Shown here one piece after another: positions 8,014-16,645 of a stretch of 64,000 bases of DNA. The notes below the pieces were generated by a model, which searched no databases, was not told where the DNA came from, and worked only from the letters and a program-made list of their open reading frames with translations. Position 1 is the first letter of the stretch. Each line of letters opens with the position of its first letter. Both the position numbers and the translations under genes were made by a program. Source of the DNA: Modestobacter sp. VKM Ac-2977 (GTDB lineage: Bacteria; Actinomycetota; Actinomycetes; Mycobacteriales; Geodermatophilaceae); NCBI RefSeq assembly GCF_026968045.1, contig NZ_JAPVBQ010000002.1:422933-486932 (forward strand), written 5' to 3'.

Positions 8014-9438
8014 TCACTCGTTCGCCGAGCCCGCGCTGTCCCCGGCGCGCTGTTCGCTGCTCGGGGCACCGACCCAGACGGTCTTGGCGTTCATGAACTC
8101 GCGCATGCCCAGCTCGGTGAGCTCCCGGCCGTAGCCGCTCTGCTTCACCCCGCCGAAGGGCAGCTCCGGGTAGCTGGTGGTCATCCCGTTGACGAAGGCC
8201 ATCCCCGACTCGATGTCCCGGACGAACTGCGCCCGCTCGTCCTCGTCCTCGCTCCACAGGTTCGAGCCGAGCCCGTAGGGGTGGCTGTTGGCGATCTCGA
8301 TCGCCTCGTCGAGGGAGTCGACGGTCCACAGCGCTGCGACCGGCCCGAACACCTCCTCGGCGTAGAGGTCCATCCCCGGGGTGACGCCGGTGAGCAGCGT
8401 GGGCTCGTAGAACCAGCCGGGCCGGTCCACCCGCGCGCCGCCGACCACGACGGTCGCGCCCTTCGCCCGGGCGTCCTCGACGTAGGCCTCCACGTCGGCC
8501 AGGCCGGACTCGGTGGCCAGCGGCCCGACGTCGGTGCCCTCGTCCATCGGGTCGCCGACCGCCAGCGCGGCGATCTTCTCCGCGAACACGCGGGTGAACT
8601 CCTCGGCGACGTCGCGGTGCACGAAGAACCGCTTGGCCGATATGCAGCTCTGCCCGTTGTTCTGGTTGCGACTGGTGACCGCCACCCCGGCCGCGGCCTC
8701 GAGGTCGGCCGAGGGCATCACGATGAACGGGTCGGAGCCACCCAGCTCCAGCACCGTGGGCTTGAGCGCGTCCCCGGCGATCGAGGCGACCGACTGGCCG
8801 GCCGGCGCGCTGCCGGTCAGCGTCGCGGCGACCACCCGGTCGTCCCGGATGACCCGCTCGATGGTGCCGGAGCCGATCAGCAGGGTCTGGAAGACGTCGT
8901 CCGGGAAGCCGGCCTTGCGGAAGACCTCCTCCAGGTACAGCGCGGTCTGCGGCACGTTGCTGGCGTGCTTGAGCAGCCCGACGTTGCCGGCCATCAGCGC
9001 CGGGGCGGCGAACCGCATCGCCTGCCACAGCGGGAAGTTCCACGGCATGACCGCCAGCACCACGCCCAGTGGCTGGTGGGTGACGTAGGCCTGCCGGGCG
9101 CCCACGGCGTCGGCGTCCAGCCGCTGGGGCTCGAGCATCGCCGGCCCGTGCTCTGCGTAGTACCGCAGCGCCTTGGCGCACTTGCCCACCTCGGCCTTCG
9201 CCGAGGACAGCGTCTTGCCCATCTCGGTGGTCATCAGCTCGGCGACCGCGTCGGTGTCGCCGTCCAGCACGTCGGCCGCCGCCCGCAGCCAGCGCACCCG
9301 GTCCTCGACCGGGGTGCGCCGGTAGCTGCGGTACGCCGCGGCCGCGCGACCGATCTTGTCCTCCAGCGCCTCGTCGGAGAGCGGCTCGTAGGTCCTCAGC
9401 GTCTCGCCGGTGGTGGGGTTGATGGTGGCGATGGCCAT
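8014..9438 (-). CDS. Aldehyde dehydrogenase, succinate-semialdehyde dehydrogenase-like
   Basis: A 474-residue NAD(P)-dependent aldehyde dehydrogenase. The catalytic Cys is in NNGQSCISAKRF and the general-base Glu in LELGGSDPFIV. The Rossmann segment GSAPAGQSVA and the C-terminal LPFGGVKQSGYGRE are intact. The opening MAIATINPTTGETLRTYEPL is typical of the GabD-like succinate-semialdehyde dehydrogenases of actinobacteria, which oxidise succinate semialdehyde to succinate in GABA breakdown. No GABA transaminase lies beside it, so substrate is not proven. GGGAG precedes the ATG at 9438. It is divergent from phoD with a 198-base gap. Confidence 0.85.
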   Translation of the reverse strand: MAIATINPTTGETLRTYEPLSDEALEDKIGRAAAAYRSYRRTPVEDRVRWLRAAADVLDGDTDAVAELMTTEMGKTLSSAKAEVGKCAKALRYYAEHGPAMLEPQRLDADAVGARQAYVTHQPLGVVLAVMPWNFPLWQAMRFAAPALMAGNVGLLKHASNVPQTALYLEEVFRKAGFPDDVFQTLLIGSGTIERVIRDDRVVAATLTGSAPAGQSVASIAGDALKPTVLELGGSDPFIVMPSADLEAAAGVAVTSRNQNNGQSCISAKRFFVHRDVAEEFTRVFAEKIAALAVGDPMDEGTDVGPLATESGLADVEAYVEDARAKGATVVVGGARVDRPGWFYEPTLLTGVTPGMDLYAEEVFGPVAALWTVDSLDEAIEIANSHPYGLGSNLWSEDEDERAQFVRDIESGMAFVNGMTTSYPELPFGGVKQSGYGRELTELGMREFMNAKTVWVGAPSSEQRAGDSAGSANE

Positions 9439-9636
9439 GGGGGCTCCCGTCGTCGTCCGTGTCGCGGGTCGGTGCCGGACGGCGGCGCTCCCCGTGGGCG
9501 CTCGGGCGGTCCGGCGCGGCTCGCCTGCACCGTGCACCTGCCCGGTGCTCCCGGAGGGGAAACGGCAGGACGTGGGACGCCGGGAGTTCACGTGGGCACC
9601 GCCAACTCGTCGCCCAGTGCAACCACAGTGCCCCCC

Positions 9637-11430
9637 ATGCCGCTTGATGCACCCCTGTCCCGCCGCACCGTGCTGAAGGGCGGGGCCGTCACGGCCGCCG
9701 CCCTGACGTTCGGTGGGCTCACCAGCGAGGCCGCCCGCGCGGCCGTGGCCGAGACCGCCCGTTCCGGCGTCTTCGGCTTCGGCGTCGCCAGCGGCGACCC
9801 CACGGCCACCGAGCTGCTGCTCTGGACCCGGGTGACGCCCACCCCCGAGTCCCTGCCCGGCAGCCGCCGCGGGCCCGCCGTCCCGGTCCGCTGGGAGGTC
9901 GCCGCCGACGAGGCGTTCACCCGCATCGTGCGCAGCGGGAACGTCGTCGCCGACGTCAGCCGCGACCACACCGTCAAGGTCGTGGTGAACCGGCTGACCC
10001 CCTACACCCGCTACTTCTACCGGTTCACCTGCGCCGGCGAGACCTCCCCGGTCGGCCGCACCCAGACCGCACCGGACGAGCCCGGCCGGACCCACGCGCT
10101 GCGGATGGCGTTCGTCTCCTGCAGCAACTGGACCGGCGGGTACTTCACCGCCTACCGCGGGATCGCCGCCCGCGACGACCTGGACTTCGTGCTGCACCTG
10201 GGCGACTACCTCTACGAGTACGGCAACGCCCCACGGGTGGCGGGCGTGGCCGGCTCCGGCGACCGGTACGGGCCGAACGCGCTGATCGGCATCCGGGACC
10301 ACGAGCCGGTCCACGAGATGGTCACGCTGGAGGACTACCGGATCCGGCACGCGCTCTACAAGACCGACCCGGACCTGCAGCGGGCGCACCAGCAGCACCC
10401 GTGGATCGTCATCTTCGACGACCACGAGATCACCAACGACGCCTACGACTTCGGCGCGGAGAACCACGAGCGGGACGACGACCCGGCCACCCCCTACACC
10501 GAGCCGGGCAAGCCCGACGGGATCAAGCCCGAGGGCGACTTCCTGTTCCGCCGGGCCAAGGCGTTCCAGGCCTACCTGGAGTGGATGCCCATCCGGGAGC
10601 CCGCGATGTGGCAGCCGCGCCCGAGCAAGGGCCGGCAGTTCTTCCGCCGCTTCGGCTTCGGCGAGCTGGCCGAGCTGTCGGTGATCGACACCCGGCAGAA
10701 CCGCAGCGAGCAGGTGCCGGGCACCGTCGACGGCGAGCTCAACCCGGCGCTGACCGACCCGCGCCGGCACCTGCCCGAGCCGCCGCAGCTGGACTGGCTG
10801 ACGACGGGCATCCGCACCGGGCGCACCGCCTGGCACGTGGTCGGCAACCAGACGGTGTTCGCCCGGGTGTTCGCCGTGCCCCGCCCGGGGACGGTGCCCG
10901 GCTCGGTGTTCAACACCGACCAGTGGGACGGCTACCAGGCCGACCAGCGTGCGGTGCTCGACGCGATGGCGGCTGCCGGCACCGACCCGGTGGTGCTGAC
11001 CGGGGACATCCACTCCTCCTGGGCCAACGACCTGCCCACCGACCTCGCCAGCTATCCCACGGACGGCAACTCGGTGGGCGTGGAGTTCGTCTGCCCGTCG
11101 GTGACCAGCAACGGGTTCAAGGAGGCCGTCGGCTCCGCGGCCGCCGCGACCGCCACCACCGCCGCGTTCCAGGCCGCCAACCCGTGGGTGCGCTACCTGG
11201 AGGGCATCGGCCACGGCTTCGTCGTCCTGGACGTGACCCCGGAGCGGGTGCAGGCCGACTTCTGGTTCATCCGCAGCAACGGCGACAAGGGCCTGGCCGT
11301 CGACCCGCGACTGGACCCGCAGGCGACGGTCGGCTACGAGACCTCGTTCGCCACGGTGAAGGGCTCGCACAAGGTCAGCGGCCCGACGGCCGAGCTGGGC
11401 CCGCGGTCGGACTCCCCCCGGACGGCCTGA
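9637..11430 (+). CDS. phoD: Tat-exported alkaline phosphatase PhoD
   Basis: A 597-residue PhoD-family phosphomonoesterase/phosphodiesterase that uses calcium and iron. Residues 8-11 (SRRTVLK context) form a twin-arginine signal, with a hydrophobic segment to about residue 35, so it is exported folded. Next comes the PhoD N-terminal domain with FGFGVASGDP and LLWTRVTP. Metal-site motifs are AFVSCSN, LHLGDYLYEYG, FDDHEITND and LTGDIHSSW. The family's role is release of phosphate from organic phosphorus outside the cell. I saw no convincing PHO box in the upstream gap. Confidence 0.92.
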   Translation: MPLDAPLSRRTVLKGGAVTAAALTFGGLTSEAARAAVAETARSGVFGFGVASGDPTATELLLWTRVTPTPESLPGSRRGPAVPVRWEVAADEAFTRIVRSGNVVADVSRDHTVKVVVNRLTPYTRYFYRFTCAGETSPVGRTQTAPDEPGRTHALRMAFVSCSNWTGGYFTAYRGIAARDDLDFVLHLGDYLYEYGNAPRVAGVAGSGDRYGPNALIGIRDHEPVHEMVTLEDYRIRHALYKTDPDLQRAHQQHPWIVIFDDHEITNDAYDFGAENHERDDDPATPYTEPGKPDGIKPEGDFLFRRAKAFQAYLEWMPIREPAMWQPRPSKGRQFFRRFGFGELAELSVIDTRQNRSEQVPGTVDGELNPALTDPRRHLPEPPQLDWLTTGIRTGRTAWHVVGNQTVFARVFAVPRPGTVPGSVFNTDQWDGYQADQRAVLDAMAAAGTDPVVLTGDIHSSWANDLPTDLASYPTDGNSVGVEFVCPSVTSNGFKEAVGSAAAATATTAAFQAANPWVRYLEGIGHGFVVLDVTPERVQADFWFIRSNGDKGLAVDPRLDPQATVGYETSFATVKGSHKVSGPTAELGPRSDSPRTA

Positions 11431-11442
11431 GCCCGGCAGGCA

Positions 11443-11478
11443 CGGCTGCGGGTCCGGGTGCGCCCGGGCCCGCAGCCG
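11443..11478 (+). terminator. Hairpin downstream of phoD
   Basis: A 16-base-pair stem with one G-U pair (CGGCTGCGGGTCCGGG against CCCGGGCCCGCAGCCG) and a TGCG tetraloop begins 12 bases after the phoD stop. No U-tract follows. Confidence 0.8.
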
Positions 11479-11570
11479 GGCCCTCCGGCCTCCCCGGGCA
11501 GGACCATGGTCACGCCCGTAGCGTCGGGCCCGCGGGCCGGCGCGGCTCGCGACATCGAGGTCGGAGGACG

Positions 11571-13088
11571 ATGGACACCGGTCGCATCCGCAACGCAGCA
11601 CTGGCCCGCAAGGTCGTGCCGGCCGAGCAGGCCGCCGCGCTGATCCGGCCCGGGGACACGCTCGGCATGAGCGGGTTCACCGGCGCCGGGCACCCCAAGG
11701 CCGTGCCGGAGCTGCTGGCCCAGCGGATCACCGCGGCGCACGCCGCGGGAGAGCCCTTCCAGGTCGACCTGTGGACCGGGGCCTCCACCGCACCGGAGCT
11801 GGACGGCGCGCTCGCCGCTGCCGACGGCATCGGCCTGCGGCTGCCCTACCAGTCCGACCCGATCGCGCGGCAGAAGATCAACGCCGGCGAGATCGACTAC
11901 GTCGACGTCCACCTCTCCCACGTCGCCCAGCTGGCCTGGGAGGGCTTCCTCGGCCCGTTGGACGTCGCCGTCGTCGAGGTCAGTGGGATCACCGAGGACG
12001 GCCAGCTGATCCCCTCCTCCTCGGTCGGGAACAACAAGACCTGGCTGGACCTCGCCGAGCGGGTGGTGCTGGAGGTCAACAGCTGGCAGCCGGGCGGACT
12101 GGACGGCATGCACGACGTCTACTACGGGACGGCTCTGCCGCCGAACCGGCGGCCGGTGCAGCTGACCCGGCCCGGCGACCGGATCGGGGTGCCGCACCTG
12201 CGGGTCGACCCGGACAAGGTCGTCGCCGTCGTCGAGACCCATGCCCCGGATCGGAACACCCCGTTCAGCGAGCCCGACGACACCGCCCGGGCCATCGCCG
12301 GGCACCTGATCGAGTACCTCGAGCACCAGGTCACGCTGGGCCGGCTGCCGGCCGAGCTGCTGCCGCTGCAGTCCGGCGTCGGGAACGTGGCCAACGCCGT
12401 CCTGTCCGGCCTGCAGGAGTCGCGGTTCGAGCAGCTGACCGCCTACACCGAGGTCATCCAGGACGGCATGCTCGACCTGCTGCGCTCGGGCACGCTCGCC
12501 TCCACGTCGGCGACGGCGTTCTCGCTGAGCCCCACCGCGATCGCGGACTTCAACGCCCACGTGGCCGAGTTCCGGGACCGGATCGTGCTGCGGCCGCAGG
12601 AGATCAGCAACCACCCGGAGATCGTCCGCCGGCTGGGGGTGCTGGCGATGAACGGGATGATCGAGGCCGACCTGTACGGCAACGTGAACTCCACCCACCT
12701 GATGGGCAGCCGCATCCAGAACGGGATCGGCGGCTCGGGCGACTTCGCCCGCAACGCCTACGTCTCCTTCTTCCTCACCCCGTCCACGGCCAAGGGCGGC
12801 GCGATCTCCTCGATCGTGCCGATGGTGTCCCACGTCGACCACACCGAGCACGACGTGTCGGTGATCGTCACCGAGCACGGCCTCGCCGACCTGCGGGGCC
12901 TGCCGCCGCGCAAGCGGGCGCAGCTGGTCATCGACAACTGCGCTGCTCCGGAGTACCGGCCACTGCTGGCCGACTACTACGCGCGGGCCGAGCGCAGCGC
13001 GTACGGCCGGCACACCCCGCACCTGCTGGCCGAGGCGCTCAGCTGGCACACCCGCTACCTGGAGACCGGCAGCATGCTGCCCGGCTGA
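11571..13088 (+). CDS. Acetyl-CoA hydrolase/transferase family, succinate:acetate CoA-transferase
   Basis: A 505-residue family I CoA-transferase. Members swap CoA between acetyl-CoA and succinate or propionate, linking acetate handling to the TCA cycle. Markers are the N-terminal GDTLGMSGFTGAGHPKAVP, the glycine-rich GGSGDFARNAY near residue 385, and SMVPMVSHVDHTEHDVSV-like C-terminal text ending in VTEHGLADLRGLPP. Length matches the SCACT/AarC type (about 500). GGAGGA lies 5 bases before the ATG at 11571. It stands alone between a phoD terminator and a convergent small gene. Confidence 0.87.
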   Translation: MDTGRIRNAALARKVVPAEQAAALIRPGDTLGMSGFTGAGHPKAVPELLAQRITAAHAAGEPFQVDLWTGASTAPELDGALAAADGIGLRLPYQSDPIARQKINAGEIDYVDVHLSHVAQLAWEGFLGPLDVAVVEVSGITEDGQLIPSSSVGNNKTWLDLAERVVLEVNSWQPGGLDGMHDVYYGTALPPNRRPVQLTRPGDRIGVPHLRVDPDKVVAVVETHAPDRNTPFSEPDDTARAIAGHLIEYLEHQVTLGRLPAELLPLQSGVGNVANAVLSGLQESRFEQLTAYTEVIQDGMLDLLRSGTLASTSATAFSLSPTAIADFNAHVAEFRDRIVLRPQEISNHPEIVRRLGVLAMNGMIEADLYGNVNSTHLMGSRIQNGIGGSGDFARNAYVSFFLTPSTAKGGAISSIVPMVSHVDHTEHDVSVIVTEHGLADLRGLPPRKRAQLVIDNCAAPEYRPLLADYYARAERSAYGRHTPHLLAEALSWHTRYLETGSMLPG

Positions 13089-13103
13089 TCCCGGGCCGCC
13101 GGC

Positions 13104-13454
13104 TCAGGAACGCTGGGCGTCCAGGCGCTGCAGCAGGTCGTCGGCGGCCTTCTCGATCTCCGGGTGGTCGTTCTGGCTGGCCCGTTGCTTGGCGTGGATC
13201 AGCGCCGCCCGGTTGACCTTGGCGAAGTCGCCGTAGGGGAACCGGTAGCGGCCCTTGGTGCCCTCGCCCTTGTCCGGGTCGACGGCCAGGTGCCACTGCG
13301 CGTAGCCCTCCTGGCCCTCGTCGTCCCGCTCCTCGTTCTCCTCGTCGGTCGACGGTGCGGCGTCGGACCACTCGGTCTGGTCGTCGTACTCCCCGGCGTC
13401 GATGAGCTCCCGGGCGTGGGCCACCCCGGCCTCGTTCACGTCGTAGTCAGGCAT
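13104..13454 (-). CDS. Small acidic conserved hypothetical protein
   Basis: 116 residues, soluble, with an acidic middle (DEENEERDDEGQEG) and a basic C-terminal half. The pattern YAQWHLAVDPDKGEGTKGRY, then RFPYGDFAKVNRAALIHAKQRA, recurs in small actinobacterial proteins of unknown function. No catalytic motif is visible. GGGGAGC precedes the ATG. It lies downstream of a long hairpin that ends the upstream reductase gene, so it probably has its own promoter. Confidence 0.75.
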   Translation of the reverse strand: MPDYDVNEAGVAHARELIDAGEYDDQTEWSDAAPSTDEENEERDDEGQEGYAQWHLAVDPDKGEGTKGRYRFPYGDFAKVNRAALIHAKQRASQNDHPEIEKAADDLLQRLDAQRS

Positions 13455-13502
13455 GCGGCTCCCCTACCCGTGTCGCTCGGGGAACACGTCCGGATCGCGC
13501 AT

Positions 13503-13559
13503 CGAGATCGGGCTGGTGGTGGTCTCCGCGGCGAGGACACCACCACCAGCCCGATCTCG
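13503..13559 (-). terminator. Long hairpin after the PRISE-type reductase gene
   Basis: A perfect 21-base-pair stem (arms 13503-13523 and 13539-13559, loop 15 bases) starts 7 bases past the stop of the minus-strand gene at 13567. It precedes the start of the next minus-strand gene by about 50 bases, so it could act as a terminator or attenuator. The outer arm contains ATCGGGCTGG, which recurs in the hairpin at 26875. Confidence 0.75.
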
Positions 13560-13566
13560 GCGCGGC

Positions 13567-14628
13567 TCAGCGCAGGGGTGGGATCACCTTCCGCGCCGCC
13601 AGCTGGGCGAACAGCTCACCGAAGCGGTGCTCGGTGTCCAGGCAGTCGGCGAACCCGGCCTGGCGCAGCTTGATCGTGGAGCTGACGTTGTCGAAGCCGG
13701 AGGAGAAGATGAACTCGCCGAACTCCCAGCCGACCAGGTCCTCATAGGGGGTCGGGACCAGGTCGTGCCGGGCCGCCAGCCGCTCCCACACGTCGCGCCG
13801 GTCGGCCATCGCCTCGGCCAACGGCACCGGCTGCGGCTCGGCGGAGTCCATGCCGAAGGCCCGGGCGAACGCCGGGAACAGGTGCCGCCAGCGCACCTGG
13901 TCGCCGTTGGTGACGTTGTAGACCTCACCGTCGGCCACCTGCTCGCGGCCGGCCCAGACCGTGGCGCGGGCCAGCAGCTCGGCGTCGGTCACCTGGTAGA
14001 GCGCGTCGTAGGCGGCCAGGCTCCCGGGGAAGCGCAGCGGCTGGCCCAGCTCCCTGCTGATCGCGGCGTACACCGCGATGACCATCAGCAGGTTCATCGG
14101 GTTGCCGACGGCGTAGCCGATGACGCCCTCCGGCCGGAGGACGGTCAGCCGGAAGCCCCGCTCCGCCGCGACCTCGCGGAGCAGGTCCTCCTGGTCGTAG
14201 TAGAAGTTCGGCTGGACGATCCGCGGGTCGGTCTCCTTGGCCGGGGTGTTGAAGAAGCCCATGTGCGCGCCGTAGGCCTTGCCGCCCTGGTAGAGGGTCA
14301 CGTGCTCCAGGGGCGCCCCGGCCGCGGCGAGCCCGTCCAGCGTGTGCCGCAGCATGCCGACGTTGACCTCGGAGAGCTCGCGCGCGGTGGGCCGCTCGGC
14401 GTACGCGCCGAACACCAGGTGGGTGACGTCGGGGGCCTCGGCCAGCCCGGCCCGCGCGGCGTCGGCGTCGCGCAGGTCCACGGCGAGGTGCTCCCAGCCG
14501 GTGTCACGCGGCGCTCGGCGGCTGAGTCCGCGCACCCGCCAGTCCGGCTGACGGGCGTACTCGGCAGCCGCGTGCGCGCCGATCACCCCGCCCGCCCCGG
14601 TCACCAGCACGCTGCCCTGCTGCGCCAT
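13567..14628 (-). CDS. SDR-type enone reductase of the PRISE (progesterone 5-beta-reductase/iridoid synthase) family
   Basis: A 353-residue NAD(P)H-dependent extended short-chain reductase. The N-terminal VLVTGAGGVIGAHAAAEY is the nucleotide fold. The catalytic Lys and Tyr of this family fit LYQGGKAYG and NFYYDQEDLL, the latter close to the NFYY/DQED signature of progesterone 5-beta-reductases. These enzymes reduce activated C=C bonds in enones. The ATG at 14628 was preferred over a GTG at 14637 because GGGAG lies 8 bases upstream of it. It has no obvious pathway neighbours. Confidence 0.8.
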   Translation of the reverse strand: MAQQGSVLVTGAGGVIGAHAAAEYARQPDWRVRGLSRRAPRDTGWEHLAVDLRDADAARAGLAEAPDVTHLVFGAYAERPTARELSEVNVGMLRHTLDGLAAAGAPLEHVTLYQGGKAYGAHMGFFNTPAKETDPRIVQPNFYYDQEDLLREVAAERGFRLTVLRPEGVIGYAVGNPMNLLMVIAVYAAISRELGQPLRFPGSLAAYDALYQVTDAELLARATVWAGREQVADGEVYNVTNGDQVRWRHLFPAFARAFGMDSAEPQPVPLAEAMADRRDVWERLAARHDLVPTPYEDLVGWEFGEFIFSSGFDNVSSTIKLRQAGFADCLDTEHRFGELFAQLAARKVIPPLR

Positions 14629-14805
14629 CAGCTGCACTCCCTCGTCCGTCCCGGTGTCCGGGGGTCCATGCCCACCGGCGGGACGGCGAACCGGTCAGCG
14701 GCCGTGGCGCTCGACCAGTTCGGCACCGATCCAGGCCGGCCCGGCCCGCACCACCGGGAGCTGCGGGCCCGCCGGACCGCCGCAGCCCGCTGAACCGCGG
14801 AGGCG

Positions 14806-15165
14806 TCAGCCGAACAGCTCGCTGATCAACGACTTCTTCTTCCGCGGCTTGCCGTAGGACCCGTGCGAGGAGCCGTACCCGGAGCTGTTGCTGCGCACCT
14901 GACCCAGCACCTCGCTGACGACGGCGCCCAGCGACCCCGCCGACTGGCCCTGCGGGTGGGAGAACGGCTGGTGCGACGACGCCGGACGGGGCGGCTCGGC
15001 GTCCGGGGCGGGGCGGGCGTGCCAGGCGTTCTCCGCGTCGACCAGGCGCTCCAGCTCACCGCGGTCCAGGAAGATCCCGCGGCAGTCGGTGCACTGGTCG
15101 ACGTGGACGCCGTTGCGCTCGTAGGTGCGCATCGTCCCCTGACACTTCGGGCAGACCAGGTCCAT
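14806..15165 (-). CDS. TFIIB-type zinc-ribbon protein
   Basis: A 119-residue protein with an N-terminal zinc ribbon: CPKCQGTM (residues 5-8 carry the first CxxC) and CTDCRGIFLDRGELERL. This is the zf-TFIIB domain common in bacteria, of unproven role, probably nucleic acid or protein binding. The second half is low-complexity Ser/Gly/His and ends in a basic KPRKKKSLISELFG tail. The cysteines are all present. The next minus-strand gene upstream (15208-15447) may be cotranscribed with it. Confidence 0.82.
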   Translation of the reverse strand: MDLVCPKCQGTMRTYERNGVHVDQCTDCRGIFLDRGELERLVDAENAWHARPAPDAEPPRPASSHQPFSHPQGQSAGSLGAVVSEVLGQVRSNSSGYGSSHGSYGKPRKKKSLISELFG

Positions 15166-15207
15166 GGCCGGGCAACGGCGCCCGCCGTCCCGGGGTTCCC
15201 GGCCGGT

Positions 15208-15447
15208 TCAGCGCTTGCTGCGCCGCTCGGCCGCGCGGGGCCGCGCCGCCTCGTCACAGCGCTCCCGCGACCGGGTCTCGGAGAGGTAGTGCTGCACCGT
15301 CCCGAAGCTGGGCCGGGAGCCCCGGGCCGCGACGTCGTGGCGGGCCTCCCACTCGGCGATCACCTTCTCCGCCGGGGTCATGGTGAGCGGGTCGGGGTGC
15401 GGCCGACGGGCACGGCCGGCGGAGCTGTCCATGGCTGCGTCGCTCAT
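15208..15447 (-). CDS. Small basic hypothetical protein
   Basis: 79 residues. The core LTMTPAEKVIAEWEARHDVA suggests a helix, and the C-terminus is very basic (RPRAAERRSKR). GGAGGGA lies upstream of the ATG at 15447. An ATG at 15432 is a second candidate. I do not recognise a family, though the composition suggests nucleic-acid contact. It lies 42 bases upstream of the zinc-ribbon gene, so both may be one unit. Confidence 0.65.
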   Translation of the reverse strand: MSDAAMDSSAGRARRPHPDPLTMTPAEKVIAEWEARHDVAARGSRPSFGTVQHYLSETRSRERCDEAARPRAAERRSKR

Positions 15448-15552
15448 GGCTGGGTCCCTCCAGGAGGATGCGTGCCCCTCCATGGTCACCCCGCGGAGCG
15501 GTGTTGAGAAGCCCCGTGTGCGCGCCGTCCCGGGCGTGCCAGGGTGGCCATC

Positions 15553-16644
15553 GTGACCATCGAGCGCACCGTCCGACTGTCCTTCACCACCGGGGCCCGG
15601 GACGCGGGCACCCACACCAACCTCTCCGCCGTCCGCAGTGACGGCCCGGTCCTCTGGGTGGCCGGTGACGAGACGGCGACGATCGAACGGCTGGTCGCCG
15701 ACGACCCGCACGCACCGGGGAGCTACGCCGACCAGACCAGCTGCCGGCTCGCCGACCTGGTCGACCTCCCGGGCGAGGACGGCGACGAGGAGGCCGACAT
15801 CGAGGGGATCGCCCGGGCCGGCGACTTCCTCTGGGCCGTCGGGTCGCACAGCCTGCGGCGCAAGCGGATCAAGGCCAAGCACGACGGGGACAAGGCGCTC
15901 CGCCGGCTCGCCCGGGTCACCGGGCAGGCCAACCGGCAGGTCCTGGTGCGGATCCCGGTCACCGACGTCGACGGCCTGCCCACGCCGGTGCGGGAGGCGA
16001 CCGTGGCGGGCGGGACCCAGCGGGCCGCCGTCTTCGGCGCGTCCGGCCCGGACCTGCGCGACCTGCTCGCCGACGACGAGCACCTGGCTCCCTTCCTGGC
16101 CATCCCCGGCAAGGACAACGGCCTGGACGTCGAGGGCATCGCGGTGGCCGGGGAGCGGGTGTACCTGGGCCTGCGCGGGCCCGTGCTGCGCGGCTGGGCG
16201 ATGGTGCTCGAGCTCCGCCCGACCGTCGACCCGGACGACGCCGGCCGACTGGTGCTCGAGCCGTTCGAGGACGGGCGCCGCTACCGCAAGCACGTGCTCG
16301 ACCTCGCCGGGCTCGGGGTCCGCGACCTCTGCCCGCACGGCGCGGACCTGCTCGTGCTCGCCGGCCCGACGATGGACCTGGACGGGCCGGTGCACGTGTT
16401 CCGCTGGCACGGTGCGGTGACCGCGGACACCCCGCAGGTGGTGCGGGACGACCTGCTCACCCGCGAGCTCGACCTGCCCTTCGGCGTCGGGGTGGACCAC
16501 GCCGAGGGCATCGGCCTGCTGGACGACGACCCGGCCGGCCCGCAGCTGCTGGTCGTCTACGACAGCCCGGCGCCCGAGCGGCTGCACGAGCACGGGGTGA
16601 CCGCCGACGTCGTCCGGCTGCCGCCGCCGGCCACCGCCGGCTGA
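15553..16644 (+). CDS. DUF3616 family protein
   Basis: A 363-residue soluble protein of the DUF3616 type, which resembles a beta-propeller. Repeating segments LSAVRSDGPVLWVAGDE, EADIEGIARAGDFLWAVGSH and LDVEGIAVAGERVYLGLRGP fit propeller blades. No enzyme residues are assigned in this family. I placed the start at the GTG at 15553, because AGGGTGG at 15541-15547 is correctly spaced for it. A GTG at 15544 is also in frame. It converges with the next gene, and the two stop codons are one base apart. Confidence 0.8.
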   Translation: MTIERTVRLSFTTGARDAGTHTNLSAVRSDGPVLWVAGDETATIERLVADDPHAPGSYADQTSCRLADLVDLPGEDGDEEADIEGIARAGDFLWAVGSHSLRRKRIKAKHDGDKALRRLARVTGQANRQVLVRIPVTDVDGLPTPVREATVAGGTQRAAVFGASGPDLRDLLADDEHLAPFLAIPGKDNGLDVEGIAVAGERVYLGLRGPVLRGWAMVLELRPTVDPDDAGRLVLEPFEDGRRYRKHVLDLAGLGVRDLCPHGADLLVLAGPTMDLDGPVHVFRWHGAVTADTPQVVRDDLLTRELDLPFGVGVDHAEGIGLLDDDPAGPQLLVVYDSPAPERLHEHGVTADVVRLPPPATAG

Positions 16645-16645
16645 G

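Noticed and set aside
9439-9636. A possible PHO box upstream of phoD (GTTCACGTGGG near 9588)
   Set aside because: Only one half-site resembles the actinobacterial direct repeat. No second copy at 11-base spacing is convincing.
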